Origin: Rhodanobacteraceae bacterium | GTDB taxonomy: Bacteria; Pseudomonadota; Gammaproteobacteria; Xanthomonadales; Rhodanobacteraceae | NCBI GenBank assembly: GCA_025924775.1 | Contig: JAICHS010000157.1 | Coordinates: 1-5,751 of the forward strand | Reading direction: 5' to 3' | Length of the DNA stretch: 5,751 nucleotides | Shown here: positions 1 to 5,751 of the stretch, piece after piece | How positions within the stretch are numbered: the first letter of the stretch is position 1 | Layout of the letters: each line of letters opens with the position of its first letter | Made by a program: the position numbers and the translations under genes | The notes under the pieces: model-generated | The model's database searches: none | What the model was told of the DNA's origin: nothing | The model's input: the letters and a program-made list of their open reading frames with translations, nothing else

Positions 1-1
1 C

Positions 2-436
2 GGCAGCGTGGTGCTGGGTTACGTGATCGCGTGGACGCTGATCGCGTTGAGCCAGGACGCGCCGCGGCGCATTTCACCCGGACTGGTGTTGTGGTGCGTC
101 GCGCTGCCGGTGATGGACACCCTGGCCGTGATGTACCGCCGACTGCAACGCGGCGAGTCACCGTTCACGCCGGATCGTACGCACATCCACCACCTGTTGC
201 TGAAAGCCGGCCTGGGAGCGCGCCCGACCTTGGCGTGCCTGGTTGCGTTTGCCGCGGTGCTTCCGTTCATCGGCGTCGCGATCCATCGTCGGCTGGGGGC
301 GGTTTCCAACTTGATTGCGTTCGCCGCCGTGGTGTTCGCGTGGGTCGTGTTCACCTCGCATCTGGAGCGCAAGCAGGCCGCGCGCGAGGTGTTGCCCGCG
401 GGCGTGGTGCGCATGCCGGATCGCACGCGGCCCTGA
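2..436 (+). CDS. wecA: WecA-like undecaprenyl-phosphate N-acetylhexosamine-1-phosphate transferase, C-terminal part
   Basis: This reading frame is open from the left edge (first full codon at base 2) and stops with TGA at 434-436, giving the last 144 residues. Enzymes of the MraY/WecA family are polytopic inner-membrane proteins that transfer a sugar-1-phosphate from a UDP-sugar to undecaprenyl phosphate, the first step of O-antigen or other lipid-linked glycan assembly. The fragment starts in the GS-x-x-LGY segment that follows the conserved aspartates of the family. It then has a PVMDTLAVMYRRL stretch and the diagnostic loop SPFTPDRTHIHH, with the HIHH motif at bases 182-193 (fragment residues 61-64). 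The line-up with the C-terminus of E. coli WecA (about 367 aa) is close. Hydrophobic segments are visible at about residues 3-17, 25-44, 76-94 and 100-119, followed by a short basic cytoplasmic tail. The GTG at base 8 is an internal valine, not a start. The donor sugar cannot be read from this fragment. The downstream neighbour is convergent. Confidence 0.9.
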   Translation, partial: GSVVLGYVIAWTLIALSQDAPRRISPGLVLWCVALPVMDTLAVMYRRLQRGESPFTPDRTHIHHLLLKAGLGARPTLACLVAFAAVLPFIGVAIHRRLGAVSNLIAFAAVVFAWVVFTSHLERKQAAREVLPAGVVRMPDRTRP

Positions 437-473
437 TTCGGGTTTCAAAGCACACGGCAGGCACGACCACTCG

Positions 474-491
474 CGCGCAGGATCCTGCGCG
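474..491. terminator. Perfect 18-bp palindrome in the convergent gap, possible bidirectional terminator
   Basis: The sequence CGCGCAGGATCCTGCGCG is an exact inverted repeat. As RNA it can form a 7-bp GC-rich stem (CGCGCAG/CTGCGCG) with a GATC loop. It lies 37 bases after the wecA stop and 26 bases after the stop of the convergent glycosyltransferase gene, where a shared terminator would be expected. On the plus strand it is followed by a weakly T-rich tail with TTT at 496-498 and 501-503. On the minus strand no T-run follows. It is therefore at best a weak intrinsic terminator for wecA, and it could instead be a protein-binding palindrome. Confidence 0.45.
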
Positions 492-517
492 ACCATTTGG
501 TTTCACCACGCGCTTGA

Positions 518-1684
518 TTACGCGGCCACCGTGTCCAGCCCGTGGCTGCGCGCCAGCAGCGTGCGATACACCTCGAGCGTGCGCCGGATGATGATGCGTT
601 CGTCGAACACCGCCAGCGCCTTGGCGCGCGCGGCGTGGCCGAGCCGGTGGGCCAGGGCGGGCGAATCCAGCAGCTGCGCGATGGCGCGGGCCAGGGCATC
701 CGCATCGCGTGGTGGAACCAGCAAGCCATCCTCGCCGTCCGTCACCACTTCACGGCAACCCGGCATGTCGGTCGTGACCAGTGGCAGGCCGCAGGCCGCG
801 GCCTCGGTGAGCGAAGTCGGAATACCTTCCCGGTAGTAACTCGGCAACACCACGATGTCGACCGTGGCGTAGAGCTCGCGCATGTCGGCGACGTGGCCCA
901 GCCATTCCAGCGAGCCCTCGGCCACCCACGCGCGCAGGGTCGCCTCGGGGACCGCGGCGGGGTTGCCCGGGTCCGGCGTGCCGGCGAGCAGGCAGCGGAC
1001 ATTGCGGCCTTGTGCGCGCAGGACGCGCGCGGCTTGCGCGTATTCGGCGATGCCTTTCTCCCACAACAGCCGCGCTGCCAGCAGAATGCGCACCGGTTGG
1101 CCCGCCGCGGCCTGCCGACCCGCGCGCGGCGTGAACCGCGTGCAGTCCACGCCTGCACCGGGAATCAGGTGCACACGGTCGGGACTGACCAGCTTGAAGT
1201 TGCGAAAGGCCGCCCGGTCGTCGGGGTTCTGCAGGATCAGGCGCGTGTTGCGGCCGTGCAGCGCGGAGTACAACAGCGCGCGTACCGCGGGCCTGAGCAG
1301 GCGGGCCTTGCGGTCGTCGCTGGCAAACACGTAGCCCAGTCCGTCGACCGCATTGACGCGCGCAGGTATGCGCGCCAGACGCGCGGCCAGCGAACCGTAT
1401 ACCGCGCACTTGATGGTGAAGTTGTGCACCAGGTCCGGCCGCTCCCGGCGCAGCAACCGGGCGACGCGCAGCAGCAGGGCGGTCTCCCGCAACGGATTCA
1501 CGCTGCGGCGATCCATTTCGAGCGGCTGCCAGCGCAGTCCCAAGGCACGCAGGCGCGGGCCGTATTCGCCGGCGGGCGATACCAGCAACACGTCGTAACC
1601 GGCAGCGCGCAGGGCCAGCGCCAGCGAGCGCCGGAAATTGAACAGGTACCAGTCGGTATTGGCAAAGAAAACGATCTTTTGCAT
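518..1684 (-). CDS. Family GT4 glycosyltransferase (PglA/capsule-type)
   Basis: This 388-residue protein is a retaining, GT-B fold glycosyltransferase of the RfaG/PglA kind, predicted to be cytoplasmic or peripheral to the inner membrane and to add a sugar from a nucleotide donor to a lipid-linked glycan. The N-terminal domain begins MQKIVFFANTDWYLFNFR, which is the usual first strand and acceptor-side loop, and includes a VDGLGYVF segment at about 113-120. The linker LIPGAGVD at 173-180 leads to the C-terminal donor domain. There AARLLWEKG (202-211) holds the phosphate-binding Arg and Lys (R205, K210), and the E-x7-E motif is EGIPTSLTE (286-294), followed by ACGLP and GEDGLLVPP. The ATG at 1684 is preferred because the conserved strand starts there and AGAGG lies 4 bases upstream. 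A GTG at 1726 in frame would add 14 residues with no sign of conservation. The gene follows the exported-protein gene by 80 bp and is probably co-transcribed with it. Sugar specificity cannot be inferred. Confidence 0.92.
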   Translation of the reverse strand: MQKIVFFANTDWYLFNFRRSLALALRAAGYDVLLVSPAGEYGPRLRALGLRWQPLEMDRRSVNPLRETALLLRVARLLRRERPDLVHNFTIKCAVYGSLAARLARIPARVNAVDGLGYVFASDDRKARLLRPAVRALLYSALHGRNTRLILQNPDDRAAFRNFKLVSPDRVHLIPGAGVDCTRFTPRAGRQAAAGQPVRILLAARLLWEKGIAEYAQAARVLRAQGRNVRCLLAGTPDPGNPAAVPEATLRAWVAEGSLEWLGHVADMRELYATVDIVVLPSYYREGIPTSLTEAAACGLPLVTTDMPGCREVVTDGEDGLLVPPRDADALARAIAQLLDSPALAHRLGHAARAKALAVFDERIIIRRTLEVYRTLLARSHGLDTVAA

Positions 1685-1688
1685 GGGG

Positions 1689-1693
1689 CCTCT
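1689..1693 (-). promoter_or_regulatory. Ribosome binding site of the GT4 gene
   Basis: AGAGG on the minus strand lies four bases before the ATG at 1684. It favours this ATG over the in-frame GTG at 1726. The spacing is a little short, so this is moderate support. Confidence 0.5.
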
Positions 1694-1736
1694 GGCTCGG
1701 GTTCGGGGCGTGGCCGTTCGTGTCACGCAGCCGCGT

Positions 1737-1751
1737 CGGCACGGCGTGCCG
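1737..1751. repeat. Short inverted repeat between the exported-protein and GT4 genes
   Basis: CGGCAC-GGC-GTGCCG can form a 6-bp GC stem with a 3-base loop. It starts 13 bases after the stop codon of the exported-protein gene. No T-run follows it on the minus strand, so it is unlikely to be an intrinsic terminator. It might slow transcription or protect mRNA ends, but a chance occurrence in GC-rich DNA is quite possible. Confidence 0.35.
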
Positions 1752-1764
1752 GAAAACGGTGGGC

Positions 1765-2859
1765 TTATGGATGCGACGCCGGGCGCGCGATCGCGCCGCA
1801 GCTCGCGCGGACGTCATGGATCGCGTCGACAAACTGCTGGAAGCTGGTCGCGACGGGACCCGGCACGGGGCCCAACGGGCCGTCTTTTTGCCAGGCGCTG
1901 CTCGATCCGAAAATCCAGACGTACTGCTTCGAGGTGTCGAACGCCACCTTGAGGCGCCGCTTGAATTGCGCAGGACTCTCGCGTGCGGATTTGTTTTTGG
2001 CGGTCGGGCCAAGCGGCCACAGGCCTGGGGCGATGCTGAAATTGGTGCGCGGCGCGGCGTGCGCGTCATCGGCGTCGAGGTAACGCCGCGAAGCGTCGTG
2101 CATGAACGGCACGATCCGTTCGGCGCGGGCGCTGTACGTGAACTCGGTGCCGATCACCACCTGCGACCAGGGAACCGACAGCAGGCCCTGCACGAACGCG
2201 GGCGCCAACTGGTAACCGCCGTGGTGCTGCTCGGCCCAATCGCTGCCCGACTTGCGCTCGTGCTCGGCTTCCCTGCGCACGTCGGGCAAAATGATCAGCG
2301 TCATGTCGGGGTAGGCGGCGTGCATGGCCTCGCCGATCTTGCGGCCCTCGGCTTCCACCGTTTGCGCAAGCTCAGGGCCGCCGGCCGCGCCGCCCCACGT
2401 GGGGGCGTACGGCTCCAGGTCCAGTGCGAGCCCCTTGAGGCCGGCGAAGCGCGCCATGGCCGCGGCATGCGCAAGGTTGCGCAACGCCGCCTGGTTCTGC
2501 GCGGCGCTGTGCCAATCGTGCCCCTTGTACAGCGCGATCTTGATGAAGTTGTCGGTCACACCTTGCTGCGCATACAGCGACTGGAACCGGCGCAGCAATT
2601 TCCAGGTGCCGCCGTTGGGATTGGTGCCGACGTTCGTCTGCCAGTCGCCGACGATGTAATTGACCATGAAGCCCTGGACGCCCACCGTGTGGCCCCAGTA
2701 GGCCGCCTGTTCCGGGTTGGTCTGTTTGTGGATGTTGAGGCCCGCGGTCATCAGCAACTTCGGGCACGCCGACCACACGGGCGCACTCGCCAGGACACAC
2801 GCCAGGAGCGCACATGCAAGTGTTGCCCGAAGACGGCGCTTCCGGGAATGGGCAGGCAT
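1765..2859 (-). CDS. Exported protein of unknown function, putative glycosidase-like (beta/alpha) barrel
   Basis: I do not recognise this 364-residue protein by name. It starts with a clear export signal: basic MPAHSRKRRLR, a hydrophobic stretch at about 12-29, and a probable cleavage near VWSA at 28-31. Cys32 follows directly, so a lipoprotein is conceivable, but Trp at -3 does not fit a normal lipobox. The mature part shows alternating predicted strands and helices. LKGLALDLEPY (141-151) looks like a strand ending in acidic residues D147 and E149, as in the active sites of TIM-barrel glycoside hydrolases. Further strand-like stretches are MTLIILPDV (186-194), SQVVIGTEF (232-240) and KQYVWIFG (311-318), the last near the C-terminus, where such barrels often have an aromatic-rich final strand. 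An exported barrel that trims or binds the glycan would suit the locus, but this is inference. The start at 2859 is supported by AGGA seven bases upstream and by the signal peptide. The in-frame extension to 3063 would overlap the sulfotransferase gene and hide the signal sequence. Confidence 0.8.
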   Translation of the reverse strand: MPAHSRKRRLRATLACALLACVLASAPVWSACPKLLMTAGLNIHKQTNPEQAAYWGHTVGVQGFMVNYIVGDWQTNVGTNPNGGTWKLLRRFQSLYAQQGVTDNFIKIALYKGHDWHSAAQNQAALRNLAHAAAMARFAGLKGLALDLEPYAPTWGGAAGGPELAQTVEAEGRKIGEAMHAAYPDMTLIILPDVRREAEHERKSGSDWAEQHHGGYQLAPAFVQGLLSVPWSQVVIGTEFTYSARAERIVPFMHDASRRYLDADDAHAAPRTNFSIAPGLWPLGPTAKNKSARESPAQFKRRLKVAFDTSKQYVWIFGSSSAWQKDGPLGPVPGPVATSFQQFVDAIHDVRASCGAIARPASHP

Positions 2860-2969
2860 GCAAGCGTCCTGTGTGGCGGCAAACCCGTGTATTAGCAGCC
2901 GTGCCGTGGGGCGTAAAGGCGAGCGCGCACCACCGTTCAGCCGCTCGCAAGCGCGCGCATGGCAACCAT
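2860..2969. other. Intergenic gap between the sulfotransferase and exported-protein genes
   Basis: These 110 bases hold no supported gene. The only clear element is the ribosome binding site at its left end. On the minus strand I see neither a hairpin plus T-run that would end sulfotransferase transcription nor a good pair of -35 and -10 boxes. Co-transcription of the two genes is therefore plausible, though the gap is large enough to hide an internal promoter. Confidence 0.5.
2867..2870 (-). promoter_or_regulatory. Ribosome binding site of the exported-protein gene
   Basis: AGGA on the minus strand lies seven bases before the ATG at 2859. Together with the signal peptide that starts there, it decides this start against the longer open frame reaching 3063. 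Confidence 0.6.
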
Positions 2970-3878
2970 TCAGCATCGGCTTGAATATCCGTATTGCCGC
3001 AGGCTGGTTGCGAGCACCGATTCCAGCACGGCCTGTTGTTCCGGGGTCAGCTGCTGCTTCCATTTTTCATTGGCGGTTTTGAGGCGCTTTTGCCGGATCG
3101 AGTTTCCGAATGGTGATGACCAGTCGAGGCCGCAAAATTCCGTGACACGCTTGAAGGCGGCCACCGGCGCATCGATGAAATCCTCGTAGCGCAGGTGCAT
3201 CAGATCGCTGGCCGGAACGTCCGCGCTGGCCGCATCCATCGCGGCCATCAGCAGCTTCCACTGGATGCCCGCCAGCGCGACGAACGAGCGGTCGTGCCGT
3301 TCCCATTCGTCCTGCTCCGCGGGATCGAGCGCGCCGAAGCCCCATCCCGCCGGGCCTTCCCAGCCACGCCAGAACCGCACGGCCAGCAATGAACTGGCGA
3401 CGGCGCGACCGTCGCGATAAACGTGGATGAATTTCGCCTGTGGAAACAACTCGCGCAGGAAGCCGACGCGCGGCCAGCCGGTGATCTTGATCAGCACGCG
3501 GCGCCGGCTGGGCGTTGCCAGCCGGGCGACCGCCGGGGGAATCGCCTGGCGGTGCATGGGTGTGACGTCCGCACGGGTGAGGTCGCGGCAGGGCCGGGAA
3601 AAGCCGCGACAAAAGTGTTCCCAGAACTTGTAGCGCTCACCCGGGCGCAGGTATCGCATCAGCCACGGGCCCAGCCACGGCCGGCGTGCAAGGCCCAGCA
3701 GCGCACGGTTCCAGCCCGGGCTGGCCGGAAACAGGTCGCACAGCGGGGACTGCCACGCGACATCCGGGTGTTCGCAGAACATCCGATGGAAAACCGTGGA
3801 CCCGCTGCGCCCCGCACCGACGATGAAGATGGGTCGATCCGCAGTGGGTCCGGATTGGCTGGCCAGCGGCTCGGCCAT
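2970..3878 (-). CDS. PAPS-dependent sulfotransferase family protein
   Basis: This 302-residue cytoplasmic protein belongs to the sulfotransferase superfamily, which moves the sulfuryl group of 3'-phosphoadenylyl sulfate (PAPS) to a hydroxyl or amine of a glycan, lipid or small molecule. The 5'-phosphosulfate-binding loop is PIFIVGAGRSGSTVFHRM (16-33), with R24, S25 and T28 in the expected places. The 3'-phosphate-binding segment is FIHVYRDGRAVASSLL (150-165), with R155 and S163 as likely phosphate contacts. LRYEDFIDAP (229-238) and the C-terminal KWKQQLTPEQ (272-281) are also usual for bacterial members, and the length is typical. The ATG at 3878 is preferred. A GTG at 3968 would add 30 residues with no family feature and has no good ribosome site. 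The only Shine-Dalgarno-like GAGG is 12 bases from the ATG and lies in a small hairpin, so the start is less certain than the gene. It is the first gene of the minus-strand group, which makes glycan sulfation its likeliest job, but the acceptor is unknown. Confidence 0.9.
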   Translation of the reverse strand: MAEPLASQSGPTADRPIFIVGAGRSGSTVFHRMFCEHPDVAWQSPLCDLFPASPGWNRALLGLARRPWLGPWLMRYLRPGERYKFWEHFCRGFSRPCRDLTRADVTPMHRQAIPPAVARLATPSRRRVLIKITGWPRVGFLRELFPQAKFIHVYRDGRAVASSLLAVRFWRGWEGPAGWGFGALDPAEQDEWERHDRSFVALAGIQWKLLMAAMDAASADVPASDLMHLRYEDFIDAPVAAFKRVTEFCGLDWSSPFGNSIRQKRLKTANEKWKQQLTPEQQAVLESVLATSLRQYGYSSRC

Positions 3879-3890
3879 AGGCTGTTGTTG

Positions 3891-3903
3891 CCTCGCTGCG
3901 AGG
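3891..3903 (-). promoter_or_regulatory. Small hairpin covering the only Shine-Dalgarno-like site of the sulfotransferase gene
   Basis: CCTCG-CTG-CGAGG is an exact inverted repeat with 5-bp arms. On the minus-strand transcript the second arm holds GAGG, the only Shine-Dalgarno-like sequence before the ATG at 3878, with a long 12-base spacer. If it folds, it would lower initiation. A chance origin is possible. Confidence 0.3.
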
Positions 3904-4091
3904 GGCCAGGTGATTCGTGTGCGGATCCCTGGGCCATTGGTGGCGCGGATGACCCGCGCGGAAGCCACTGCCAGCAGGTGGCGGCGGTCGTGCGATTTCC
4001 TGAAAGCCTAGCGAACCGCATCTGACGCGCGGCCGAATGGCGATGGCGGCTCTGGGCGCGTGTTCAGGAAGGCGGAGCCATCGTAGTGAAC

Positions 4092-4113
4092 GGCGCGCAA
4101 ATGCACGCGCGCC
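4092..4113. repeat. Inverted repeat in the leader of the AsnB-type gene
   Basis: GGCGCGC and GCGCGCC are exact inverted arms of 7 bp around the 8-base spacer AAATGCAC, ending 23 bases before the ATG at 4137. This could be an RNA hairpin in the leader or an operator-like site. No T-run follows. GC-rich repeats of this size arise often by chance in such DNA. Confidence 0.3.
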
Positions 4114-4124
4114 TTCATTGATAC

Positions 4125-4130
4125 GGGAAG
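4125..4130 (+). promoter_or_regulatory. Ribosome binding site of the AsnB-type gene
   Basis: GGGAAG lies six bases before the ATG at 4137. It is a modest match to the consensus, but the start is fixed independently by the need for Cys at position 2. Confidence 0.5.
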
Positions 4131-4136
4131 CATCGG

Positions 4137-5751
4137 ATGTGTGGAATCGCAGGATTCTGGGACGTGGCCGGGCGTCTGGATGGCGACCGTGGCACGGCCG
4201 CCATCGACGCGATGACGTGTGCGATCCGCCACCGCGGTCCGGACGACGCGGGCGCCTGGCGCGACCCGCGCACGGGCCTGTGGCTTGGCCACCGGCGCCT
4301 GTCGGTGGTCGATCTGTCACCCGAGGGACACCAACCGATGATGTCCGCCGGCCATCGCCACGTCATGGTTTTCAATGGCGAGGTTTACAACCATCGGCAG
4401 TTGCGCGCGGAACTGCTCGCTTCCGGCGTGCAGTTCCGCGGGCATTCCGACACCGAGGTGATGCTGGCCGCGATCGAACGCTGGGGCCTTGAGGACGCCG
4501 TCGCGCGCTTCATCGGCATGTTCGCCTTGGCGTTGTGGGATCGCGAGGCGCGCACCCTGACCCTGGTGCGCGATCGTCTCGGCATCAAGCCCCTTTACTA
4601 CGGCTGGGCAGGCCAGATGTTCGCGTTCGGTTCCGAGCTGAAGGCCCTCGCCGCGCTGCCGGGGTTCGCTGCGCGCGTGGACCGCGGCGCGTTGTGCCTG
4701 CTGCTGCGGCACAGCTACATTCCGCAGCCCTGTTCGATTTATCAGGGCATTTTCAAGCTGCCACCCGGCGCGCTGCTGCGCGTGGACGCCGCCGCTGCGG
4801 CGAGCGCCACCGCGGTCGCCGTGCTGCCGGGACGCGTGCAGCGGTACTGGTCGGTGGCGGACGCCGCGGCCGGCGACCGCACGACGCAGTCCGACGCCGA
4901 TGCGGTCGAAGCACTCGACCGCCTGTTGCGCGACGCAATCGCGCTGCGCATGGAGGCGGACGTGCCGCTGGGTGCGTTCCTGTCGGGCGGCGTGGATTCA
5001 TCGACGGTGGTGGCGTTGATGCAGGCGCAGTCCACGCGCCCCGTCGAGACCTTTTCCATCGGCTTCCACGAGCAGGCGCACGATGAGGCGAGGTACGCCC
5101 GGGAAGTGGCGCACCACCTGGGCACCGCGCACCACGAGCTGTACGTGTCCGCGCGCGACGCGCTGGACGTCATCCCGATGCTGCCGACGATGTTCGACGA
5201 GCCGTTTTCGGACTCGTCGCAGATTCCGACGTTCCTGGTGTCGCAGCTCGCGCGCGGGCGCGTGACCGTCTCGCTTTCGGGCGACGGCGGCGACGAGCTG
5301 TTTGCCGGTTACAGCCGCTATGCGTGGGCGCTGCGGCTGGGGCGCTGGCTGGACGCGGTGCCGCGGCCGCTGCGGGCGCACATCGCGGGCTCGCTGCGGG
5401 CGCGCCCCGGGTTGTATGAAGCGCTGTTCCGTGGCGCCAACCGTGCCCTGCCGCCGCGCCTGCGGCTCCGCAATCCCGGCACCAAGGCCGGGCTGCTCGG
5501 GCACATGCTGGGCGCGGACTCCGTCGATGCGCGTTACCTGCTGCTGGTGTCGCACTGGTTCGACCCGGCGGCACTGGTGCTGCACGCGCGGGAGCCGCAA
5601 ACCCCGCTGGCCGATTTCGCGCGCTGGCCCGACCTGCGCGAGCCGATGGAACGCATGACCTACAGCGACCTGATCGGCTACCTGCCGGACGACATCCTGG
5701 TCAAGGTGGACCGGGCCAGCATGGCGGTCAGCCTCGAGGCCCGCGTGCCGC
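4137..5751 (+). CDS. asnB: Glutamine-dependent amidotransferase, asparagine synthetase B family, 3' end outside window
   Basis: The frame is open from ATG at 4137 to the right edge, giving 538 residues. Family members are usually about 590-650, so the C-terminus is missing. The enzyme hydrolyses glutamine and passes ammonia to an ATP-activated carboxylate. The N-terminal class II glutaminase domain begins MCGIAGFWD, with Cys2 as nucleophile. It contains RHRGPDD (31-37), GHRRLSVVDL (51-60), FNGEVYN (79-85), DTEV (105-108) and DRLGIKPLYY (146-155). The synthetase domain has the ATP-pyrophosphatase loop SGGVDSS (283-289), FDEPFSDSSQIPT (353-365), SLSGDGGDELFAGY (379-392) and YLPDDILVKVDRASM (515-529). 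The last residues, SLEARVP, are the start of a conserved family block. All key residues seen are intact. RHSYIPQPCSIYQGIFKLPPG (191-211) resembles members found in polysaccharide clusters, such as WbpS of Pseudomonas aeruginosa O-antigen loci, which suggests amidation of a sugar acid. True asparagine synthesis cannot be excluded. An Ala-rich stretch at 218-229 slightly lengthens the linker before RYW. Confidence 0.93.
   Translation, partial: MCGIAGFWDVAGRLDGDRGTAAIDAMTCAIRHRGPDDAGAWRDPRTGLWLGHRRLSVVDLSPEGHQPMMSAGHRHVMVFNGEVYNHRQLRAELLASGVQFRGHSDTEVMLAAIERWGLEDAVARFIGMFALALWDREARTLTLVRDRLGIKPLYYGWAGQMFAFGSELKALAALPGFAARVDRGALCLLLRHSYIPQPCSIYQGIFKLPPGALLRVDAAAAASATAVAVLPGRVQRYWSVADAAAGDRTTQSDADAVEALDRLLRDAIALRMEADVPLGAFLSGGVDSSTVVALMQAQSTRPVETFSIGFHEQAHDEARYAREVAHHLGTAHHELYVSARDALDVIPMLPTMFDEPFSDSSQIPTFLVSQLARGRVTVSLSGDGGDELFAGYSRYAWALRLGRWLDAVPRPLRAHIAGSLRARPGLYEALFRGANRALPPRLRLRNPGTKAGLLGHMLGADSVDARYLLLVSHWFDPAALVLHAREPQTPLADFARWPDLREPMERMTYSDLIGYLPDDILVKVDRASMAVSLEARVP

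Larger units (their letters stand above)
3879..4136. promoter_or_regulatory. Divergent intergenic region between the sulfotransferase and AsnB-type genes
   Basis: The two genes are transcribed away from each other, so the promoters for both should lie in these 258 bases if each is the first gene of its transcript. I could not find a convincing sigma-70 box pair on either strand. Open frames in this region lack codon and family support. It contains two short inverted repeats, listed separately. Confidence 0.5.

Noticed and set aside
1685..1764. Intrinsic terminator between the exported-protein and GT4 genes
   Set aside because: The inverted repeat at 1737-1751 has no T-run after it on the minus strand, so I list it only as a repeat.
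750..2069. Minus-strand open frame of 439 codons in another frame across the GT4 and exported-protein genes
   Set aside because: It crosses the boundary of two well-supported genes on the same strand and has a low-complexity Arg/Ala/Pro composition with no motif. A frameshift explanation is not needed because both genes are intact.
542..2083. Long plus-strand open frame of 513 codons opposite the GT4 gene and part of the exported-protein gene
   Set aside because: It is antisense to genes with clear family motifs, spans two of them and the gap, has no recognisable domain and is rich in Arg, Gln and Ala, as expected for a shadow frame in GC-rich DNA.
1720..2895. Plus-strand open frame of 391 codons opposite the exported-protein gene
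   Set aside because: It has no family match I can recognise. The opposite strand has a signal peptide, a ribosome site and a plausible fold, so this is a shadow frame.
2857..3063. Upstream extension of the exported-protein gene to 3063
   Set aside because: It would overlap the end of the sulfotransferase gene by about 90 bases and bury the signal peptide. The ATG at 2859 has a good ribosome site.
4037..4492. Plus-strand open frame overlapping the start of the AsnB-type gene
   Set aside because: It is in a different frame from the strongly supported amidotransferase, has an Arg-rich sequence and shows no motif.

Overview
This is a GC-rich bacterial window, and every gene in it points to biosynthesis of a surface or extracellular polysaccharide. 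The high GC, the proteobacterial WecA-type sequence and the style of the other proteins suggest a gammaproteobacterium of the Xanthomonadales type (Xanthomonadaceae or Rhodanobacteraceae). That placement is an inference from general appearance, because the window holds no rRNA or other marker gene.

Layout, left to right. Bases 2-436 (+) are the C-terminal part of a WecA-like undecaprenyl-phosphate sugar-1-phosphate transferase, whose beginning lies outside the window. A short convergent gap (437-517) carries a perfect 18-bp palindrome that may act as a terminator. Three genes then lie on the minus strand in the transcription order sulfotransferase (3878-2970), exported putative barrel-fold protein (2859-1765) and family GT4 glycosyltransferase (1684-518). 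They are separated by gaps of 110 and 80 bp. A 258-bp divergent intergenic region (3879-4136) separates this group from a plus-strand glutamine-dependent amidotransferase of the asparagine synthetase B family (from 4137), which runs off the right edge.

As a system, WecA-like proteins load the first sugar phosphate onto the lipid carrier, GT4 enzymes extend the glycan, the sulfotransferase could add sulfate esters from PAPS, and the AsnB-type enzyme could make an amide, perhaps on a uronic acid, rather than free asparagine. The exported protein has a signal peptide and an acidic DLE motif after a predicted strand, so it may act on the glycan outside the cytoplasm; its function is not established. 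The most interesting possibility is a locus for a sulfated and perhaps amidated glycan with an uncharacterised exported glycosidase-like partner. No mobile element, CRISPR array, tRNA or rRNA was seen.
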